The notes under the pieces were generated by a model, which saw only the letters and a program-made list of their open reading frames with translations, was not told the origin of the DNA and ran no database searches. The position numbers and the translations under genes are program-made. Below are positions 1 to 6,242 of a DNA stretch of 10,570 nt, in pieces (the stretch's first letter is position 1; the number at the start of each line of letters is the position of its first letter). The DNA comes from an uncultured Lachnospiraceae bacterium (GTDB lineage Bacteria; Bacillota_A; Clostridia; Lachnospirales; Lachnospiraceae), in contig CACYDL010000010.1 of the NCBI GenBank assembly GCA_902773195.1, forward strand, positions 1 to 10,570, in the 5' to 3' direction.

Positions 1-447
1 CTCAAACTGCTGCGGCACGAAGACCTTGGGATTTTCATCCCGCATCCGCAGCGCTGTCTGCAGGCACTCGTCGATGCAGGCGCCGATGTCGCCCGCGTCG
101 TGGATCAGCAGGACCTCCGCGCCGTAGTGCGCGATCAGCTTGCGCCGCTCCTCGCTGACGGAGTCGGGCATGATGATGATGGTGCGGTAGCCCCTCACCG
201 CGCCGACGAGGGCCAGTCCGATGCCCTGGTTGCCGCTGGTGGGCTCGACGATGATGGTGTCTTTGTCGATCTTTCCTTCCTTTTCCGCCTGGCGGATCAT
301 GTTCCAGGCGGTTCTCGTCTTGATGGACCCGCCGACGTTCAGGCCTTCGAATTTAACCAGAATTTCCGCGCTGTCAGGGCTCCCCATGCGGTTCAGACGG
401 ATGATGGGGGTGTAGCCGATGGCGTCGAGAATGTTGTCACAGATCAT
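1..447 (-). CDS. Cysteine synthase family PLP enzyme (3' part outside window)
   Basis: This is a fold-type II pyridoxal-phosphate enzyme of the cysteine synthase / O-acetylserine sulfhydrylase family. The first 149 residues are visible and the rest lies beyond base 1. The N-terminus (MICDNILDAIGYTPIIRLNR) is typical of CysK-like proteins. The expected PLP lysine is K43 in GGSIKTRTA, and the substrate/phosphate loop is PTSGNQGIG at about 69-77. Both motifs are variants of the classical CysK forms (GGSVKDR and TSGNTG), so the substrate may not be O-acetylserine plus sulfide. Related PLP enzymes, such as those making diaminopropionate or cystathionine, cannot be excluded. The ATG at 447 is preceded by a purine-rich ribosome site (AGGAAAGAGAGG). 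The gene is divergent from the tryptophan operon. The family assignment is firm; the exact reaction is inference. Confidence 0.9.
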   Translation of the reverse strand, partial: MICDNILDAIGYTPIIRLNRMGSPDSAEILVKFEGLNVGGSIKTRTAWNMIRQAEKEGKIDKDTIIVEPTSGNQGIGLALVGAVRGYRTIIIMPDSVSEERRKLIAHYGAEVLLIHDAGDIGACIDECLQTALRMRDENPKVFVPQQFE

Positions 448-497
448 GGTTTATGCCTCTCTTTCCTGCTGGAGCCGCGATAGACGACAGCGCCATT

Positions 498-523
498 ATC
501 ATAACACAGATGCTCCTGTTATG
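498..523 (-). promoter_or_regulatory. Extended -10 promoter of the cysteine synthase-like gene with overlapping inverted repeat
   Basis: Read leftward, TGTTATGAT (506 to 498) is an extended -10 element, about 50 bp upstream of the ATG at 447. No convincing -35 is seen at the normal spacing. The same bases belong to an inverted repeat, CATAACA (500-506), 10-nt spacer, TGTTATG (517-523). A protein bound there would block or assist polymerase. The promoter call rests on the -10 alone; the operator role is inference. Confidence 0.5.
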
Positions 524-599
524 GAAAGTTCCGGAAGAAAATCGCGCGGGAGAGGAAAATGAGCGAATATTTTAAAATGTCTCCGGCGGCAATTCGTGC

Positions 600-628
600 T
601 TGACAACGGTTTTTCGTTAGCGTATCAT
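600..628 (+). promoter_or_regulatory. Sigma-A type promoter of the tryptophan operon
   Basis: TTGACA (600-605) and TATCAT (623-628) are separated by exactly 17 bp. This predicts a transcript start near 634-636, just upstream of the first paired segment of the T-box leader. The position and fit make this the likely operon promoter. Confidence 0.85.
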
Positions 629-633
629 CACGT

Positions 634-843
634 TAACTTAATAAAGGCCTGTGAAGAAGAGGAGTAGTACGGAAGGAATCCCACAGAGAGCGCGCCGGTG
701 CTGAGAGGCGGCGGAGGAAGCCCGTATGAATGGACTTTGGAGGCGAAACACGAAAGAGGCCGGATGATGGTCCGGCAAACTGAGTGGCACCGCGGTAAGA
801 ATGATATCGTCTCAGACATAGTATGTCTGAGACGTTTTTTTTT
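634..843 (+). promoter_or_regulatory. T-box leader, tRNA-Trp specific
   Basis: This cis-acting RNA senses the charging of tRNA-Trp and controls transcription of the genes downstream. Stem I is closed by GCCT (647-650) with AGGC (741-744) and carries the familiar GAAGAGGAGTAGTA opening and an AGAGAG segment. The specifier is TGG at 731-733 in the context GAATGGACTTT, the usual surroundings of tryptophan specifiers. Stem III is GCCGGA/TCCGGC (759-764 with 771-776). The T-box proper is GAGTGGCACCGCGG at 782-795. Its TGGC bulge (785-788) can pair with a tRNA 3' end GCCA, which fits the G discriminator of tRNA-Trp. CTGAG (780-784) can pair with CTCAG (811-815) to form the antiterminator, excluding the terminator. 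The call is very secure from motif order and matching specificity. Confidence 0.96.
808..843 (+). terminator. T-box-controlled intrinsic terminator
   Basis: A perfect 12-bp stem (808-819 with 823-834) with a 3-nt loop is followed by nine T residues (835-843). The 5' arm contains the CTCAG segment needed by the antiterminator, so the two structures are mutually exclusive. It stops transcription before trpX when tRNA-Trp is charged. Confidence 0.95.
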
Positions 844-909
844 CGGAAATGCCGGCCGGCGGGCCGGATACGTCCTCTTATCCGCGGCAGAGAAAGAAGG
901 AGGTTTATT

Positions 910-1944
910 ATGAAAAAGCGAGTACTTGGCATCCTGACGGCAGCGGTCTGCGCGGCATCCCTGACGGCGTACGCCGTCCCGGCGGCGGAATCCGGAGAGG
1001 CGGCCCCCTACGCGGAGGGAAGCTTCGCGATCGGCATTTCCCAGTTCGCGGAGCACGGCTCCCTCGACGACTGCAGAAACGGCTTCCTCATGGCACTGGA
1101 GCAGGAGGGCTTCGAGGAAGGAGTCAACCTCACCGTCGATCTGCAGAACGCCAACGCGGACACCGGCATCGCGGCCACGATCGCGGACAGCTTCGTGTCC
1201 CAGGGATACGATCTCATCTGCGCCATCGCGACGCCCAGCGCCATGTCCGCCTTCAATTCCACGATGAAGACCGATATCCCGGTCATCTTCTCGGCGGTCT
1301 CGGATCCGGTCGCGGCGCAGCTCGCCCGCGAGGACGGAAGCCCGGCCGGAAATATCACGGGTACCTCCGACGCGCTGCCGGTGAGGGAGCAGCTGGAGAT
1401 GATCCGGGCCTTCCTGCCGGAGGCGAAGACGATCGGAATCCTTCATACCTCCTCCGAGACGAACTCGGATTCCACCATCGCGGTCTACCGCTCCCTCGCA
1501 CCGGAATTCGGCTTTGAGATCGTCGACTCGGCCATCAGCCAGCTCGCCGACGTCCCGATGGCGGCCGCGGACCTGGCGGGCAAGGTCGACTGCATCTCGA
1601 ACCTCACCGACAACACCGTCGTCCAGGCGCTCTCAGCCGAGCTTGACGCCGCCGCCAAGGCAGGCATCCCGGTCTTCGGCTCCGAGATCGACCAGGTGAA
1701 GGCGGGCTGCATCGCCTGCGAGGGACTGGACTACTTCGGGCTCGGTCTTCAGACCGGCAAGATCGCCGCGAGGGTCCTTCTCGGTGAGAGCGCCTCGGAT
1801 ATCCCCTTCCAGACCATCGCCGCCCCCGCTCCCTACGTCAACGCGGCGGTCGCCGAAAACCTCGGCATCGCGATCCCGGAGGAGTACGCCGGGGAGGCCG
1901 CGACGACCTTCGACACCATCGAAGAGAGCACGCAGGCAGGCTGA
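910..1944 (+). CDS. trpX: Tryptophan ABC transporter substrate-binding protein TrpX
   Basis: This is the extracytoplasmic binding protein (DUF534/PF04392 type) that captures substrate for the TrpYZ membrane complex. It has 344 residues. The ATG at 910 is chosen because it follows a strong AAGAAGGAGGT site (894-904) and begins a signal peptide; an in-frame ATG at 823 lies inside the terminator and is rejected. The signal peptide has MKKR, a hydrophobic core and A-Y-A at 20-22 as a likely signal peptidase I site. No lipobox cysteine is seen, which is unusual for a Gram-positive binding protein. Family landmarks are FSAVSDPVAAQL (128-139), NITGTSD (148-154) and IGILHTSSETNS (175-186). Tryptophan as substrate is inferred from the UGG specifier of the T-box and the downstream TrpB2. 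The family alone covers several substrates. Confidence 0.92.
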   Translation: MKKRVLGILTAAVCAASLTAYAVPAAESGEAAPYAEGSFAIGISQFAEHGSLDDCRNGFLMALEQEGFEEGVNLTVDLQNANADTGIAATIADSFVSQGYDLICAIATPSAMSAFNSTMKTDIPVIFSAVSDPVAAQLAREDGSPAGNITGTSDALPVREQLEMIRAFLPEAKTIGILHTSSETNSDSTIAVYRSLAPEFGFEIVDSAISQLADVPMAAADLAGKVDCISNLTDNTVVQALSAELDAAAKAGIPVFGSEIDQVKAGCIACEGLDYFGLGLQTGKIAARVLLGESASDIPFQTIAAPAPYVNAAVAENLGIAIPEEYAGEAATTFDTIEESTQAG

Positions 1945-2160
1945 GCGGGATTCCTTCCCGGAGACTGACCTGACCGGAACGGTGGATCCGCTTCCAAAGG
2001 CAGACACAACGCGGGCGGTGGATCCGCTTCCAAAGGCAGACACAACGCGGGCGGCGGATCCGCTTCCGAAGACAGACAGAACGTGGGCGGCGGGACCCGC
2101 GCCCGAAGACAGACACAACCGGGGCGGCGGGATCCGCGCCCGGAGACAGACACAGTCGGA
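1945..2160 (+). repeat. Six 36-bp tandem repeats filling the trpX-trpY gap
   Basis: The whole 216-bp spacer, from the base after the trpX stop to the ribosome site of trpY, is made of six units: 1945-1980, 1981-2016, 2017-2052, 2053-2088, 2089-2125 and 2126-2160. Units two and three are identical over 36 bases; the outer ones are diverged. One has a 1-base insertion and the last is 1 base short, so the sum is exactly 6 x 36. Each central unit carries a near-palindrome around GGATCC; the unit at 2053 has GCGGATCCGC and the unit at 2089 has GCGGGACCCGC, which still pairs. The frame leading into trpY stays open through the array, but no good start precedes it, so it is probably untranslated. A role in mRNA stability or in the TrpX to TrpYZ ratio is inference. 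Confidence 0.93.
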
Positions 2161-2170
2161 GCAGAAAACC

Positions 2171-3058
2171 ATGCAGCTGATCATCAGTGTTTTCGAGCAG
2201 GGCTTCATCTACGCGGTGATGGCGCTCGGCATCTATATCACCTACAAGATTCTTGATTTTCCGGATCTCACCGTCGACGGGAGCTTCCCCCTGGGGGCGG
2301 CCGTCACGGCGGTGCTGATCAGCCGGGGCGTCCCCGCGGCCCTGACGCTGCCGGCCGCCTTTCTGGCGGGAGGAGCGGCGGGCATGCTGACAGGCCTCAT
2401 TCACGTCAAGCTGCGGGTCCGGGATCTTCTGAGCGGAATCATCATGATGACGGCCCTCTACTCGGTCAACCTCAGGATTATGGGGCGGGCGAACATCCCG
2501 CTCTACACCACGCCCACGATCTTCGACAATTCCCGGGTCAACGCAGTCATCGGGGGAAAGGCGGAGCCCTTCCGGACCGTGACCGTGCTCCTTCTGATCG
2601 TGGTGATCGTGAAGCTGGTTCTCGACTGGTATCTGAGGACAAAGTCCGGTTTTCTGCTCCGGGCGGTGGGGAGCAACGACGTGATCGTGACGACCCTGGG
2701 CGTGGACAAGGGCCGCGTCCGCATCGTCGGCCTGACGCTGGCCAACGCCATGGTCGCCCTGGCGGGCTGCCTCTACGCCCAGCAGCAGCGGTACGCCGAC
2801 GTCTCCATGGGCACGGGCACGATGGTGATCGGGCTCGCGTCGGTGATCATCGGCACGACGCTCTTCCGCCGGGCGGCGAGGGTCAGCGTGACGACGGCGG
2901 TGATCGTCGGATCGATCCTCTACAAGGCCTGCATCGCGGCCGCCGTACATTTTCTCAGAAACGCCAGCGACATGAAGCTGATCACGGCCGTCCTGTTCCT
3001 GGTCATCCTGGTGGTATCCATGGACAAGAAGAGAAAGGTGGCCGGAGAAGATGCTTGA
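2171..3058 (+). CDS. trpY: Tryptophan ABC transporter permease TrpY
   Basis: This is the inner-membrane channel subunit of the importer, of the branched-chain amino-acid permease-like superfamily that accompanies DUF534 binding proteins. It has 295 residues and about eight hydrophobic segments. The ATG at 2171 gives the usual family beginning (MQLIISVFEQGFIYAVMALG) and is preceded by GGAG at 2158-2161. The reading frame is open far upstream through the tandem repeats, but that extension is low-complexity and lacks a ribosome site. Conserved features are DFPDLTVDGSFPLGA (29-43) and the cytoplasmic coupling region LRAVGSND to TLGVD (163-179), which should contact TrpZ. The stop overlaps the trpZ start by 8 bases, indicating translational coupling. 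The role in tryptophan uptake rests on the operon context. Confidence 0.92.
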   Translation: MQLIISVFEQGFIYAVMALGIYITYKILDFPDLTVDGSFPLGAAVTAVLISRGVPAALTLPAAFLAGGAAGMLTGLIHVKLRVRDLLSGIIMMTALYSVNLRIMGRANIPLYTTPTIFDNSRVNAVIGGKAEPFRTVTVLLLIVVIVKLVLDWYLRTKSGFLLRAVGSNDVIVTTLGVDKGRVRIVGLTLANAMVALAGCLYAQQQRYADVSMGTGTMVIGLASVIIGTTLFRRAARVSVTTAVIVGSILYKACIAAAVHFLRNASDMKLITAVLFLVILVVSMDKKRKVAGEDA

Positions 3059-3824
3059 GCTGAGAAATATCTGCAAAACCTACAATCCCGGAACCGTCAA
3101 CGAGCTCTGCTTCTTTCAGGATTTCAGCCTGCAGATCGAGGCGGGACAGTTCGTCTCGGTGGTGGGCTCCAACGGCTCCGGAAAGACGTCGATGCTGAAC
3201 ATCATCTGCGGCTCCATCGACGTGGACCGGGGGAGCATCCTGATCAACGGCACAGATATTTCCGGACATAAGGACTACGTCCGGCACCGCCGGATCGGCC
3301 GGGTCTATCAGAACCCCTCCGCGGGGACCTGCCCGGAGATGACGATCCTGGAAAACCTGTCCCTCGCGGAAAACAAGGGACGCCCCTACAACCTGACCCG
3401 CGGCGCCGACCGGGCCGCGAAGGCGCGCTTCCGGCCGATGCTGGAGCCCCTGGGCCTCGGGCTGGAGGACAAGCTGGACGTGCCGGTGAAGAACCTCTCC
3501 GGGGGACAGAGACAGGCCCTGGCGCTGCTGATGTCGACCATGACGCCCATCGATTTCCTGATTCTGGACGAGCACACCGCCGCCCTGGATCCCAAGACCG
3601 CGGAGACCATCATGGAGCTCACGGGGAGGATCGTGGCCGGGAAAAAGCTGACGACCATCATGGTGACCCACAACCTGCGCTACGCCCTGGAGTACGGGGA
3701 CAGGCTTCTGATGATGCACGAGGGGCAGGTCATCATGGACAAATCGGGAGAGGAGAAAAAGAAGCTGGACATCAGGGAACTGCTGGATAAATTTGACGAG
3801 ATCTCACTGGAATACGGGAACTGA
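3051..3824 (+). CDS. trpZ: Tryptophan ABC transporter ATP-binding protein TrpZ
   Basis: This cytoplasmic ATPase powers the importer. It has 257 residues with all nucleotide-binding motifs in order: Walker A GSNGSGKT (39-46, K45), Q-loop Q87 in RVYQNPS, signature LSGGQ (149-153), Walker B FLILDE (169-174, D173 and E174), D-loop AALD, and H-loop H207 in MVTHN. The Walker B is followed by HTAALDP, as is common in importers of this branch. The ATG at 3051 lies inside the last codons of trpY, giving an 8-bp overlap. The ABC ATPase identity is certain. The gene name follows from position behind trpX and trpY under a tRNA-Trp T-box. Confidence 0.94.
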   Translation: MLELRNICKTYNPGTVNELCFFQDFSLQIEAGQFVSVVGSNGSGKTSMLNIICGSIDVDRGSILINGTDISGHKDYVRHRRIGRVYQNPSAGTCPEMTILENLSLAENKGRPYNLTRGADRAAKARFRPMLEPLGLGLEDKLDVPVKNLSGGQRQALALLMSTMTPIDFLILDEHTAALDPKTAETIMELTGRIVAGKKLTTIMVTHNLRYALEYGDRLLMMHEGQVIMDKSGEEKKKLDIRELLDKFDEISLEYGN

Positions 3825-3937
3825 GCCGGAAATGTATCCCGTAAGTACGCGCGGGCATCCGCGGACCTTCGCGGGACCGCCGCGCGGACATGTGAATTTT
3901 GTGCACCGCGGCCGGAGGGCCGAAGAAAGGAGATACT

Positions 3938-5317
3938 ATGAGCAAATTCGACAACATCCCCTACAAAATCTACCTCGATGAAAACGAAATCCCGACCGCA
4001 TGGTACAACGTCCGCGCGGACATGAAGAACAAGCCCGCGCCGCTGATTCATCCGGGAACCCTTCAGCCGCTGAAATTTGAGGACATGCAGCCGATCTTCT
4101 GCGACGAGCTGATCCGCCAGGAGCTCGACAACGACACGGCCTATATCCCGATCCCGGAGGAGGTCCTGAAATTCTACAAGATGTACCGCCCGTCGCCGCT
4201 GACCCACGCCGTCTTCCTTGAGAAGCTGCTGGACACGCCGGCGCACATCTTCTACAAGTTTGAGGGAAACAACACATCCGGCAGCCACAAGCTGAACTCC
4301 GCCATCGCCCAGGCGTACTACGCGAAGGCCCAGGGCCTCAAGGGCGTGACGACCGAGACCGGCGCCGGCCAGTGGGGAACCGCCCTGTCGATGGCCTGCT
4401 CCTACTTCAATCTGGACTGCAAGGTCTACATGGTCAAGGTTTCCTACGAGCAGAAGCCGTTCCGCCGCGAGGTCATGAGGACCTACGGCGCCGCGGTCAC
4501 CCCGTCCCCGTCGATGGACACCGCCATCGGCCGCAAGATGAATGAGGACTTCCCCGGAACGACGGGTTCCCTCGGCTGCGCGATTTCCGAGGCGGTCGAG
4601 GTCGCGACCACGACGCCGGGCTACCGCTACGAGCTGGGCAGCGTCCTGAACCAGGTGCTCCTGCACCAGTCGATCATCGGCCTCGAGACGAAGAAGGCCT
4701 GTGAGAAGATGGGAATCAAGCCGGACATCATCATCGGCTGCGCCGGCGGCGGCTCGAATCTCGGCGGCCTCATCGCCCCGTTCATGGGCGAGAAGCTCCG
4801 CGGCGAGGCGGATTACCGGTTCATCGCCATCGAGCCGGCCTCCTGCCCGAGCTTCACGAGGGGCAAATTCGTCTATGACTTCGCGGACACCGGAAAGGTC
4901 TGCCCGATGGCGAAGATGTACACCCTCGGACACGATTTCATCCCGTCGGCCAACCACGCCGGAGGCCTGCGGTATCACGGCATGAGCCCGGTTCTGTCGC
5001 AGCTCTACGCGGACGGATACATGGAGGCCCGCTCGGTGGAGCAGACCGCCGTCTTCCAGGCAGCCGAGCAGTTCGCCAGGGTCGAGGGAATCCTCCCCGC
5101 CCCGGAATCCAGCCACGCCATCCGGGCCGCCATCGACGAGGCCCTGAAGTGCAAGGAGACCGGCGAGGAGAAGACCATCATCTTCGGCCTCACGGGAACC
5201 GGCTATTTCGACATGACGGCCTACGAGGCCTTCAACAACGGGACGATGTCGGACTACATCCCGACGGACGAGGATCTCGCGAAGGGATTTGCCTCGATCC
5301 CGCAGCTGGATCTGTGA
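3938..5317 (+). CDS. trpB: TrpB2-type tryptophan synthase beta chain
   Basis: This PLP enzyme condenses indole with L-serine to tryptophan. It has 459 residues, longer than the usual ~400 of TrpB1 and in the TrpB2 size class. The PLP lysine is K118 in GSHKLNSA. The catalytic glutamate is E140 in TETGAGQWG, 22 residues later, the same spacing as K87 and E109 of Salmonella TrpB. The phosphate loop is GGGSN (270-274). The N-terminal arm (DENEIPTAWYNVRAD) and the PSPL-TH segment are typical of TrpB2. The ATG at 3938 follows AAAGGAG (3926-3932); an earlier in-frame TTG at 3899 has no such site. No trpA is next to it. The gene lies 113 bp behind trpZ with no clear promoter or terminator between, so it is probably the last gene of the T-box operon and serves indole salvage. 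Confidence 0.93.
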   Translation: MSKFDNIPYKIYLDENEIPTAWYNVRADMKNKPAPLIHPGTLQPLKFEDMQPIFCDELIRQELDNDTAYIPIPEEVLKFYKMYRPSPLTHAVFLEKLLDTPAHIFYKFEGNNTSGSHKLNSAIAQAYYAKAQGLKGVTTETGAGQWGTALSMACSYFNLDCKVYMVKVSYEQKPFRREVMRTYGAAVTPSPSMDTAIGRKMNEDFPGTTGSLGCAISEAVEVATTTPGYRYELGSVLNQVLLHQSIIGLETKKACEKMGIKPDIIIGCAGGGSNLGGLIAPFMGEKLRGEADYRFIAIEPASCPSFTRGKFVYDFADTGKVCPMAKMYTLGHDFIPSANHAGGLRYHGMSPVLSQLYADGYMEARSVEQTAVFQAAEQFARVEGILPAPESSHAIRAAIDEALKCKETGEEKTIIFGLTGTGYFDMTAYEAFNNGTMSDYIPTDEDLAKGFASIPQLDL

Positions 5318-5324
5318 AGGCCGT

Positions 5325-5400
5325 CCGGGCATCCGGGAGAAACGGAGGAACATCCTTGAGAGAGGGAGCGGAGATCCGCAAGTGACGGCCGGGCATCCGG
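5325..5400. repeat. Short direct repeat downstream of trpB2
   Basis: The 12-mer CCGGGCATCCGG occurs at 5325-5336 and again at 5389-5400, in an otherwise featureless part of the 236-bp gap between trpB2 and the convergent phosphatase gene. A related CGGGCATCCGCGG sits before trpB2 near 3852. No function is evident. The rest of the gap up to 5460 holds nothing recognisable. Confidence 0.5.
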
Positions 5401-5460
5401 AAGGGGACGCCCGGTGACGCGCAGGATCCTTCAGACCGAAAGACAGAAAGATATAAACGG

Positions 5461-5513
5461 AGAAACAGAGAAACAGAGAAACAGGGACCGCAGCCACGAA
5501 AGGCTGCGGTCCC
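5461..5513 (-). terminator. Terminator for the leftward operon, hairpin plus T-rich repeat
   Basis: A perfect 12-bp stem (GGGACCGCAGCC at 5484-5495 with 5502-5513) has a 6-nt loop. Read leftward it is followed by the complement of three AGAAACAG copies (5461-5484), a T-rich tract of TTTCT blocks. Read rightward only two T residues follow, so it fits best as the end of the phosphatase transcript. Confidence 0.65.
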
Positions 5514-5522
5514 TTGCCGTCA

Positions 5523-5548
5523 GGCGGCCGTCCGGGCCGCCGTTTTTT
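5523..5548 (+). terminator. Intrinsic terminator of the tryptophan operon
   Basis: GGCGGCC (5523-5529) pairs with GGCCGCC (5535-5541) around a 5-nt loop and is followed by G and six T residues (5543-5548). It ends just before the convergent phosphatase stop codon at 5554. The hairpin at 5484-5513 just upstream may assist. Confidence 0.85.
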
Positions 5549-5553
5549 CTGTG

Positions 5554-6135
5554 TCAGGAGATCGTGATTTTCCGGAGCATGCGGTGCCGTCCGCCCTCCG
5601 ACTCAAACACGCGGATCTCGCAGTTGCGGGCCTTCGGCCGCCACACGTAGCCGCGGGGCGCGTCCGTCAGAAAGCCGGTCATCACCCGCATGATCCCGCC
5701 GTGGCAGGAGACGAGAACATTTTCGTAGTCCTTGCTCTCCAGCTCCCGGAGAAAGGCGGAGCTCCTGGCGATCATGGAGGCGGTCGTCTCGACGGTGGCC
5801 GGGGCCCTGAAGATCTCCGGAACCGCCCAGTACAGCGTCATGGACGGCCCGAGCAGGTAGTAGCTCCGCTGCTCGTATCGGCCGAAATCCGCCTCGATGA
5901 TCCGCGGGTCGGTGATGACGCTTTCCGCGGGGACGCCGCCGATGATCGACCCGGTCACCACCGCCCGCTGAAGGGGACTCGCGTAGACCGCGTCGAAGAG
6001 GACGTCCTTTACCAGCTCCCGGGCGGCCTTCGCCTGGGCGATCCCCGTCTCGTTGAGGGGCTCGTCGGAGAGCCCCTGCATCAGGCGGTCGTGATTGAGG
6101 CGCGTCTGTCCGTGTCTTGTGATCCAGATCTTCAT
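5554..6135 (-). CDS. Histidine phosphatase family protein (phosphoglycerate mutase-like)
   Basis: This is a cytoplasmic phosphohydrolase of the histidine phosphatase superfamily with 193 residues. The phosphohistidine site is R7-H8-G9 in ITRHGQTRLN. The remaining pocket residues expected for the family are present: R57 in ASPLQRA, E81 in EADFGRYE and H145 in SCHGGIMR. No transmembrane segment or signal is seen. The ATG at 6135 is used because the family always begins a few residues before RHG, and a GGA-rich site lies about 10 bases upstream. The frame is open to 6336 but that extension is compositionally poor. It is probably the last gene of the nhaC-cupin-dehydrogenase cluster, 107 bp behind the dehydrogenase. 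The superfamily is certain. The substrate (sugar phosphate, nucleotide or cofactor phosphate) is unknown. Confidence 0.92.
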   Translation of the reverse strand: MKIWITRHGQTRLNHDRLMQGLSDEPLNETGIAQAKAARELVKDVLFDAVYASPLQRAVVTGSIIGGVPAESVITDPRIIEADFGRYEQRSYYLLGPSMTLYWAVPEIFRAPATVETTASMIARSSAFLRELESKDYENVLVSCHGGIMRVMTGFLTDAPRGYVWRPKARNCEIRVFESEGGRHRMLRKITIS

Positions 6136-6160
6136 AGGCTGCTTTTCCTGTCCTGACGCG

Positions 6161-6180
6161 CCCGCCGCGGAGGCGGCGGG
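6161..6180. other. GC-rich hairpin between dehydrogenase and phosphatase genes
   Basis: CCCGCCGC (6161-6168) and GCGGCGGG (6173-6180) form an 8-bp stem with a 4-nt loop. In the leftward transcript it lacks a U-tract, so it is not a standard terminator there. A second inverted repeat, AAGGGG/CCCCTT (6226-6243), overlaps the dehydrogenase stop codon. Both may slow decay or weaken read-through into the phosphatase gene; that is inference. Confidence 0.5.
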
Positions 6181-6242
6181 CCTTTTGCGGCACTCAAGAT
6201 GACGCAAAGCCGCGGCGCCGCCGTGAAGGGGGCGTGTCCCCT

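Noticed and set aside
1945..2160. Possible CRISPR array in the 36-bp repeats
   Set aside because: Units abut directly with no spacers between them, so this is a simple tandem repeat.
1784..2170. Long in-frame extension upstream of trpY through the tandem repeats
   Set aside because: It overlaps trpX in another frame, is low-complexity, has no ribosome site, and the family start is at 2171. The open frame follows from the stop-free 36-bp unit.
1838..3076. Long leftward open frame opposite trpY and the repeats
   Set aside because: It mirrors the real permease gene in GC-rich DNA, has repeat-derived low-complexity protein and no family resemblance.
5356..5385. Nine-codon open frame with a TTG start behind GGAGG after trpB2
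   Set aside because: Too short, with a non-ATG start and no conserved feature.
3680..5497. 605-residue leftward open frame opposite trpB2
   Set aside because: The rightward strand encodes TrpB2 with all catalytic residues. The opposite frame is arginine- and valine-rich, which is typical of a shadow frame.
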